Shown here one piece after another: positions 56,417 to 64,000 of a stretch of 64,000 nt of DNA. The first letter of the stretch is position 1. Every line of letters starts with the position of its first letter. Under the pieces are notes generated by a model. That model was given only the letters and a program-made list of their open reading frames with translations. It did not search any database and was not told the DNA's origin. The translations under genes and the position numbers were made by a program. The DNA comes from Pseudopithomyces maydicus (taxonomy: Eukaryota; Ascomycota; Dothideomycetes; Pleosporales; Didymosphaeriaceae). The DNA is taken from NCBI GenBank assembly GCA_026873275.1, contig JANTUC010000005.1, forward strand, positions 124,001-188,000. Reading direction: 5' to 3'.

Positions 56417-59400
56417 ATGGCTTCCAGGTCGCAAACCGACGGCACCCGCCCGGGCGAACTGTTGCTCGTCGTGCGTAAGTGCTGCTGCTGCACCACGCCC
56501 TCGCCCAGGTGCTGACCGTGATGCAGACGAATTCCAGGCCCGCTCTCCCGACGAGCTCAGCCTGGCCCGCGGCGACCGCATCGTGCTGATTGAGCGCGAT
56601 GACGACTTTGGCGACGGCTGGTTCCTGGGGAGGAATACCGAGACCAACGACAGCGGCCTCTTTCCCGAAGGTGCGTATTGAGACCGTCTGCCCCTTTGTC
56701 TCTCGTCCACGGGAAACCCGCTGACACAACGCCGCGTAGTCTACACTCGCCCTGTCCCGAAGCCGACCATCACCGCCGCCCTGCACCAGCGCGCACCCTC
56801 GCAACCCCAGGCGCACTCTGCTCAGCATGCCTTGCACGCCCAAGACATTGATGCCGCGCCGACGTCGGCCCCGCTTCCCTTGACAACCCCAAATTCGCCA
56901 ACCTCCCCGAACATGCTCCAGCCATGGGGGCTGCAACTACGGGACCGCTCAGTCTGCCCCCGACAGCCCCCGCCTCGCAACCAGCGCCCGCGACCAGAAC
57001 ATCCATTTCCGCACAGCCCAGGAGCATCAGCCAGACGCTGAGTGGCGAGGTCCCACGCGAGGAAGAGACAGCCATATCAAGTCCGGTCATGCATGAGACA
57101 CTGAGCGTCATCGATGAGCACATCACCGACATGAGCACCCCGCGTCATAGTTCCGCCGGCAAGGAGTTAAGGCCCATGCCCTCCAACGACTCTGGCAGCG
57201 AGTACAGCAGCCACCACAGACTGTCCTACATCAATGGACAAGAGACGGAAGAGGAGGAGCAAAATTTACACACAGAGCAAGAGGTGACGCGCTGGTCTCC
57301 CGCGCGCGTGGCAGAATATCTGGAAGACGTTGGCGTGGAAAAGAAGCACTGCGAGATCTTCAAAGAGCAGGAAATCAACGGAGAGGCGCTCCTCGGAATG
57401 GACCAGGCCACCATTTTCCTGAAGGAGTTTGAGCTGGGACCGGTCGGGCCACGCCTAAGAACATGGGTTAAAATCAAAGCGTTGCAGCAAGAAGTCAAGA
57501 ATGCAAAAGACGCCATCAAGGCGGTGGCTGCATTTGATGGCCCCGACGAATCCCCCATGGACTCTGCCCGAGCACGTGCGACGTCAATGAGTGCAGTCCT
57601 GCCTCGAATACCAAGCTTGAGGGAGGGACCCCCGTGAAAGGGTTGCAGGGAAAGCAAGCTCTCCCCAGAGCACATTCGACCGCAGGCCACTCTGTTCTGC
57701 CGCCGGTGGAAGCAACTTCACCTCTAATGCAATTTACGCCTTCGTCTCCGAAGCCTGGAACGCCCACCCGCCCTTCTGCTGCTTCGGTCCGAAGTCTGAA
57801 CCACAACCGGAGACACTCTTCCATCGACTCGACCATGAACATGCCCACACCCACTTCAGCAGGAGCAATGAAACTGCCACCTGTCGCACAGACAACCCAC
57901 AAGAAAACGCCTTCTTTCGACCGAGGTTGGACCATGGGGTCCCCTCAATCCGTATCGTCAGAATCTAAGAGGCCATCTTCATCGCATTATAACGTTCCTG
58001 GCAGCCCGGATGAGAATGCATTTAATCGTCGGGAATCCGGTATCAGTCAGTTAACAGCGGCCGATCTGGATAGAGGGTATTTCTCGGGAGGGGAGGTGGA
58101 TAATCGTAAATCCCGGAATGTTCTCCGAAAGCGGGAAAGCCCAAGCCACGCCCAGAACCCCAGCTTCAGCACAGAGCCTGGCCGACGTGCGACATACAGT
58201 CGGAGGCATAGCAGGATTGGCAGCGCGGGTGCAGAGTCCACAACCGCCGGCGCTAACTCCGTATCTGCTGCTGCCAAAGCCTACTTTGGAAGCAGCATTA
58301 AGAGTCACCACAGTATCAAGAGCCACCGCAGCTCGAGTAATTTCGACTTTGTGCGGCCACTGAAGCCCATGAACGATGGCCCTCCAACAGTGACGAAGCT
58401 ATTGGAGCAGGACAGTGCAAAATCGCCTCGCATACCCGGCAGTGAAGCATCGTCCCAAGGACGTGCTTCCCCTTCTCCGGCCGCCACCTCCCAGTCTCAT
58501 GGCTTTTTCTCGATGAAGGGCAGAGGCATGGGTCTACGTGCGATATCCGACGCCGTAACAGGATCTGAGAAGGCCAACTTCAGTTCTGGAGACATCACTG
58601 CGTCGCCAATAAAAGAGTCTCCCATCCAGTCACCAACCCGAACAGGATCCACCACGCCCTCGGCGACATCAATATCAAAGAGCTTCGAGATCGACAACCC
58701 CGACCCCAGCAAACGCTCGACCGGCAGCTCCCTCAGCAAAGACAGCAAGCGCGGCCCCAAAAAGAAGCACAGCACCAGCGCCTACCTCCGCGGCCGCCAG
58801 CAAATCACCCCGCAGGAAGCCACCGAAGGCTGCGACTACAGCGGGTGGATGAAGAAGAAATCCTCCAGCCTGATGACGACCTGGAAATCCCGCCTGTTCG
58901 TCCTCCGCGGCCGCCGCCTCTCCTACTTCTACACGGAAAACGACACGGAGGAAAAAGGCCTCATCGACATCTCGTCGCACCGCGTCCTCCCCGCAAACAA
59001 CGAGCGCATCACCGGCTTCCACGCAACCATCACCCGCGCCACGTCCTCGCCCTCCTCCCCGCAAGGCGCCACAATCCCCACCGCGGCATCCGCCTCCGCG
59101 GCCGCCGCCGCCGGCGAGGAAGACATGTCCGGCATGTTCATCTTCAAGCTCGTGCCGCCGCGCGCCGGCCTCCAGCGCGGCGTGCAGTTCACCAAGCCCA
59201 TCGTGCACTACTTCGCCGTGGACAGCATCCAGGTCGGCCGCCTGTGGATGGCGGCCCTCATGAAGGCCACCATCGATAGGGACGATAGCCTGGGCATCAC
59301 AACCACATACCAGCAGAAGACGATCAGCCTGGAGAAGGCCCGCGAGATGAGGCAGCGCCCTCCCGCGCTCATGGACGAGGATGCGGATGCGGAGACGGCG

Positions 59401-59667
59401 AGTTTGGATAATAGTAGGCAGAGTACGAAGGCGAGTGTGCAGGAGAGCGTTATACAGGAGGAGGAGGAGGGGGAGAAGGGGAATGGCGAGAGGGAGAGGG
59501 AGAGGGAGAGGGAGAGGGGACAGGGGTTGGCGATTTCGGGATTGGACGAGGCGAAGGCGTTGTTGGAGTATGCGGAGAATGGGGAGAAGGGAGGGGGTGG
59601 GCTGGATGGGTTGGGGAATGGGGATGGGGGAGGAGGGAAATCCAGAATAAGAATGGGGCGGGGTTGA
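56417..59667 (+). CDS. SH3-SAM-PH scaffold protein (Boi1/Boi2-like), two one-base breaks
   Basis: Exon 1 56417-56474, intron 56475-56526 (52 bp), exon 2 56527-56670, intron 56671-56739 (69 bp), exon 3 from 56740. Domains in order: SH3 (HEFQARSPDELSLARGDRIVLIE, DGWFLGRN, SGLFPE) at about residues 20-75; Pro/Ser linker; SAM domain (WSPARVAEYLEDVGVEKKHCEIF, ELGPVGPRLRTWVKI) encoded at about 57290-57480; a long Ser-rich linker; PH domain (GWMKKKSSSLMTTWKSRLFVLRGRRLSYFY to HYFAVDSIQVGRLWMAALM) at about 58840-59260; acidic/Arg-Glu tail. The order matches yeast Boi1/Boi2, which link Cdc42/Bem1 polarity, formins and exocytosis at growth sites. Frames change at the CCCC run 56905-56908 and the C run at 57629-57633; each needs one missing C. 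The last 40 residues are Gly-rich repeat, so the true stop may differ. Confidence 0.85.
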
Positions 59668-61018
59668 CGCCTGGGTTGGTGTCGATGGGGTGAGTGAGTG
59701 ATGGAGGTGTGCTTTGCATATCGAGTCTTGGGGACCGGTCCACCTATCATCACCCTACCCTACCCTACCCTGCCCTGTCCTATATCCCTACCCGACGGCG
59801 CCCGCTTTCCCACATCACCATCCACCATTCACGATCCTCTATTCTTATCTCTCTCACACACTACGAATAATCTCCAGGCCATCTACCGGATCTATCTACA
59901 GGATCCCATCTATCTATCTATCTATCGACCGACCGACCGACTATACGTATATTAGTAGGCAACCTTGTTTTATTTTCATTCTTACCTTAGTTTTTTTTTT
60001 CGTTCTCTTTTTACCATTTTTTTTTGTATTTGCGAAATATCACAGCTATATATATACACACATAATTTTTGTAGTCAGGAGGGAGGGGGGAGGGGGAGGG
60101 GTTGTATCCGAGAGGGTTGTGGTTAGTTGGCCAAAGGGTGGTCGTCGGGGGATGTACGTACGTACGTATGTATGGATGTATGTTTTGCGTTATTGCGTAC
60201 GTAGTGGTAGTGGTAGTGGTAGGAGTAGTAACGGGCATGAGGTGTAGATGAGCCAGCCAGCCAGCCAGTTGGTGCATTGATTGGAAAGGAATCAATCCAT
60301 ATCATGACGATTGATTGTGGTGTTTAGAATTTTTTTTTCCTTCTTCCTTGGATCGCGTCCTTTTTGTTAGCCTACCTGTTCTTTGTTTCCAGTGCAGCGA
60401 GCGTATAGGTTTGTGGGAGGAGCGGTTGTCAGTGCTGTGTGTAATCTTACAGGCCTGTAGAGAGTGCCACGTAGGTATGGTATAGTATGGTATGGTATGT
60501 GCAAAAGTTTATAAACAGCGCTGGGTGGTGCGTTTTTAGGAATCCTACTATCTATCGTTTTTGCGTGTTCGTGTGCGTATATCTGTATGTCTATTTATAT
60601 ACCCGGTTTGTTTGTTCCTTGGCGCGTATATAGTCAGCGGGTAATTTTTCCTGTGGATTTGACTTGGATGGTGAGAGATGGGAAATAATTATGGAAACTG
60701 CTGTAAATGACTCTTGCCCTGACTCTAAATGGAAATGAGAGGATTCTTGATTTGTCTTTTTGGTTCAGTTGATGCTCTAGACCCAGGTCTCGGAGTAATT
60801 TGCGCGCACTAGAATGATAGATTGTAGTTGTTTTTAGGATGCAGCCTATACGATCTACTTCATAGAAATACGGCAGGGTGTGATCTCTTTGATCTTGGTG
60901 GGTCTTGCGGTAGCCGCCTTGCTGATGAAATATGTTAATGTTAACAACGTTAAGCACATAACGATTAACTAATGGACGTCACATGGCCTGGGCTCACCCA
61001 TGGAATAAACCTATACTC
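59668..61018. other. intergenic between convergent genes
   Basis: Simple repeats (CCTAC, ATCT, GACC, GTAC, GTGGTA) and T-rich 3'-flank DNA, AT-rich from 60.5 kb. No supported gene. Confidence 0.6.
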
Positions 61019-62313
61019 CTATATCGCGCCATTCAGTTGAAGAGAAAGAACAGCCAATATGGTCTCCGCGTCAAGGGTGGGATCATCGACAATCTCCTGC
61101 GGAGATCGACTCAATGCCAGCGCCAGGCGATCTCTTTTCTCTTTTTCCTCCCTCTTCTCACCCCATTTGTCATCGTCAGCCAGTTGCTCTTTGAATTTAA
61201 CCCCAAAATCAGCCTGCAATTTTTTATCGTTAAAGTTTAGATCATTTAAAAGCTCATAACGAGGCTCTGCGAACGTATAGCGATCGCTAAATCTCCTGTA
61301 CACGTACAGAATACGTGGTATGGCGTCCTCGAACGCATACTCATTGGCGAGCATATTTGCAAGCTGAATGAAAAGGCGTTCAACAGACATAGATTTGTCG
61401 TAGTCGGGTACAATACATTCAGATCCCTTGTCGGATTGGGACCTCAGACCCAGAAGTGCATAGACAGAGTCTCGCGGATCGTCGCAACTGAGATGATATT
61501 CGTAGTCGAGTAGGTCTGGAAGAGTAAACCCCCTTCCTTTTCGTACACAAACTTGTAAATGCTTCTTGTGCCAAGGGTAGTGTATACTGCGTGCTTGTGA
61601 TATTTTTCGCTGCCTACAAGGAAGTCAGGCCAGTCTTTAGTGAATCTTGAATAGTGTTTAACTTTATTTAGCCAACCGAACTTTTGGATGCGAGATAATG
61701 CAACGTTGAATTGTTCCAAAGTGACACAGTCTGGGCCACAATATATCGTGATTGAATCTGGCAAGGCGAATTCTTGCTGGACCCAAAATCGAGTCCAGTA
61801 GGATCTGTTGCACAGACCTTCGATCCCCTTTACGACTGACAACGGACACAGCGTCTCATCGTTATATGGAGCAAGAAGAGTCTCAAAGGATTGGGATTTT
61901 GCCCACTCCATTGCCATTGCCTCATGGCCGCCATCTACCCGGGAACCAAGCCAGACAACTACCTCTTGTGCGTTCTTGTAGATATGATTCATGCGGCTGA
62001 CTTGGCTTGTCCGTTCCTTGTCATTGGTTTGGTCAATGCATAGCGCGTCAATCCAGAAATTTCCGAACTGGCGAAGGGAGTGCATTTGGTTGAGAAATTC
62101 CAAAAGGTTAGGGTAAATTTCGTGTTCGATATCGTTGATTTTGATTTTTTCCTTTTTCCGCGATTTGTCCCATCTATAAGACAAGGCTTTGTATTGAGGA
62201 AGTTTATCCATGTCCACGACTTGGAGGCGGTACATGGCCTGTCCCTCGGAACCAGGCTTCATTTCGAGGATACGGGTCTGCCCTTCGAGTAGATCATTGT
62301 TATAGAGGGACAT
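61019..62313 (-). CDS. HET-domain protein, one-base break
   Basis: ATG at 62313 (MSLYNNDLLEGQ). HET block 1 is KALSYRW (residues 42-48), block 2 is FWIDALCIDQTNDKERTSQVSRM (86-108) and block 3 is NRSYWTRFWVQQEFAL (169-184). The first frame ends at 61444. The next frame carries the required continuation FTLPDLLDYEYHLSCDDPRDSVYALLGL, then SMSVERLFIQLANMLAN, and stops at 61019. The join needs one missing base in the five-C run at 61529-61533 (plus strand). Total length is about 430 residues. HET proteins trigger heterokaryon-incompatibility cell death or related innate responses in filamentous ascomycetes. The partner allele or NLR is not visible here. The gene is AT-richer than the core genes in the window and lies beside an AT-rich island with a mobile-element relic, a usual setting for HET genes. 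Confidence 0.83.
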
Positions 62314-64000
62314 TCTTAGAGTGTCGTGAAGGGATACCGGCGTCGTGGGCTTTCTGTTTAAGCTTCTTAAACTGTTGGGAGCGATGTAACGCGGGAAAAT
62401 CTCTCAACGATAACGAGACTGAACAAGGGGTAGATATAAAATTCGGAAGCGGCCTTGCACGCGAAAGCTGCGAAATCGATATTTGTATAAATATACGAGA
62501 AGAACAAGTCTGATCGCAACAGACAGGTGGTATTGAGGCTCACCGGAAAGGCTGACAAGTGCTTAAGTGACTGAATTATATATATGATGTTAATTTCTTG
62601 TTTTTGGGGTTGCACAGCTGCGCCAGAAGGCTTTCTTCCTGAGAGCCTATAGGGCGGTGGTTGAAGAGCGCCAGATAAGAAGCGGGGAAAGAAAGACTGG
62701 GCGTCGTATGCACCTATCGCGTCATCAGGCTGAGATCATCTACCACTACGGTCCCAACATGCTCCCTCCCTTATTTACTACATTTATATTCATCCTTATA
62801 TGTTTGGTGTATCATTCCGGTGCTTACTGTCAATGAATCTGTTGCGTCTGGCTTGTCTTTAGTTAATTTAATATTGTCTAGAGTCGGCAAGTTTTTTATC
62901 TAAAAGACTCATCAGGCTGAGGCTGAAGCAACCACAAATTTGCCTCATCTTCGCAGAGCCACGCTGCTAGCTCATCCAAACTTGCAACATCAATCATTGT
63001 TGTCCAGCCTCTTAGCAAAATTTATGTGAATGTTTAGGTCTAGCTGCACAGAAACGATAGGGTTTTAATGTATCCTAAATGTGAGACTGGGATGAAACCC
63101 TGGGTCAGTATGGCCGACAAAAGCGAGTCGTACTGAATATCTCTCGGTCGCTGCGGGTTAATTAAGCAGGATTTCATCTCAGTTACACCACAACATGGCC
63201 CTCTATACCTCCGCTCTACTTTAACCCACAATAGCCACTGGGCCTTGACAGCAAGGAGGCAAGTGGTAGGAACATACCCCAGTCGGTGCCAAGTTACATA
63301 TATGAACGACATGTGTTAGCTAACTAAAAAGGTGTTCCTCACTGCGCTGCGCCCAATCCCAAGCCGGATTCACTTCTCTTCCGGGGTGCTTGCGCGTTAT
63401 GTACAGCCCTCTTCTATCACATTGTAATTATTCGGGGACTGCTCCAGGATGACTCGGGTCCTCTCGCCTATCTTGCCTAGATGCGCGGGTACTGATGAGC
63501 GTGGCGATGCTGCATGAAATATATGTGTCGAACCACTATAGGGCATAAGATGAACTATTAGCGTGCTAGCTAGCGCTGTGTAGGTAGACGAAGATTCTGA
63601 GTATGTATAATGAATAGTGCAGTATAGATGTCTCGCTTTGAAGTCTCTAAGTACCTATGATTTTTCTCGCTACGTAGTACTTCTCGCTACGTGCTGAGGT
63701 ATCTTAACAGGATGGAGAAAAATTGAAAAGTGAAAGAGCAACACCAATTTTATTCATATTCAAAGGGTTGGTGGGGGCGCACAAGGGATATGGGTAGGAC
63801 GAGACCAAGGGCGAGTACGTATGTAACTACTCCCTTGATTACCCCGCCCTTCTTCAACCGGATAAAAAGAAACCTATAGCCATCACCAGCTGCGCGGAAA
63901 TTTACGCGCGTTGCTGCAGAAGCGCTCATACCAGATAGGTATATTCCGCGTCGCTAAAGTCCAATCCTGATCCGTCACCACGCCAGATTGTTACAAGCGG
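62314..64000. other. AT-rich intergenic to window end
   Basis: Holds copy D of dispersed repeat 1. Short open frames (for example 63040-63312 minus) have no recognisable domain. No supported gene. Confidence 0.55.
62735..62895 (+). repeat. dispersed repeat family 1, copy D
   Basis: Shares CATCTACC, CCCAACATGCTC, TGTTTGGTGTAT, TTGCGTCTGG and CTAGAGTCGGCA in order with copy A. An AT-rich insertion of about 15 bp separates the last two blocks. CTGGAG has become CTAGAG, a CpA-to-TpA change on the other strand. Confidence 0.75.

Noticed and set aside
3448..61533. Programmed ribosomal frameshifting as the cause of the many breaks
   Set aside because: The sites share no slippery heptamer or downstream structure and occur in unrelated genes, sometimes three per gene. 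Missing bases are far simpler.
1..64000. tRNA or rRNA genes
   Set aside because: A few GGTTCGA-like strings were checked (for example near 902 and 34909), but none had the flanking A box and stems.

Overview
The window looks like nuclear DNA of a filamentous ascomycete, most likely a Dothideomycete (Capnodiales/Mycosphaerellales type). Genes are widely spaced, on both strands, with short GT-AG introns (mostly 52-87 bp) and CTAAC/CTGAC branch sites. The protein families are fungal: a HET domain, a LaeA-type methyltransferase, an ACR3 arsenite carrier, a Boi-type SH3-SAM-PH protein, a MIZ/SP-RING SUMO ligase, a TPO-type MFS carrier and a 2EXR-like protein. Placement is an inference from gene content, not from a search.

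Layout. 1.8-4.0 kb holds two unrecognised proteins. 7.7-9.4 kb is an arrestin-fold protein with a 92-bp tandem duplication and a TATA box upstream. 9.5-12.2 kb is microsatellites and an AT-rich island with repeat relics. 12.4-13.8 kb is a five-exon lineage-type gene. 14.7-16.5 kb is an MFS transporter (minus). 18.0-20.9 kb holds two minus-strand hypotheticals. 23.4-24.7 kb is an SREBP-type bHLH factor. 25.8-26.7 kb is a 2EXR/F-box-like gene. 27.9-28.8 kb is an AT-rich island. 29.1-31.1 kb is ACR3. 36.1-37.4 kb is the LaeA-like methyltransferase, set between about 5 kb and 11 kb without credible genes. 45.4-49.7 kb is an AT-rich, apparently RIP-mutated zone with a broken membrane-protein gene. 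49.8-50.4 kb is a cupin, 52.1-55.4 kb a SUMO ligase, 56.4-59.7 kb the Boi-type protein and 61.0-62.3 kb a HET gene. AT-rich DNA with another relic copy follows.

Two window-wide patterns stand out. First, at least a dozen coding frames are broken, and every break is explained by exactly one missing base, nearly all in short C/G runs. Many genes that look like pseudogenes are therefore probably intact in the organism and damaged by homopolymer under-calling, although true decay is not excluded. Second, two families of dispersed non-coding repeats lie in the AT-rich islands. In one family the differences between copies are mostly CpA-to-TpA changes, the mark of repeat-induced point mutation.

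No biosynthetic cluster, CRISPR, tRNA, rRNA or complete transposon was seen. The genes look like independent housekeeping and stress functions (SUMOylation, polarity, arsenite export, transport, regulation) rather than one pathway.
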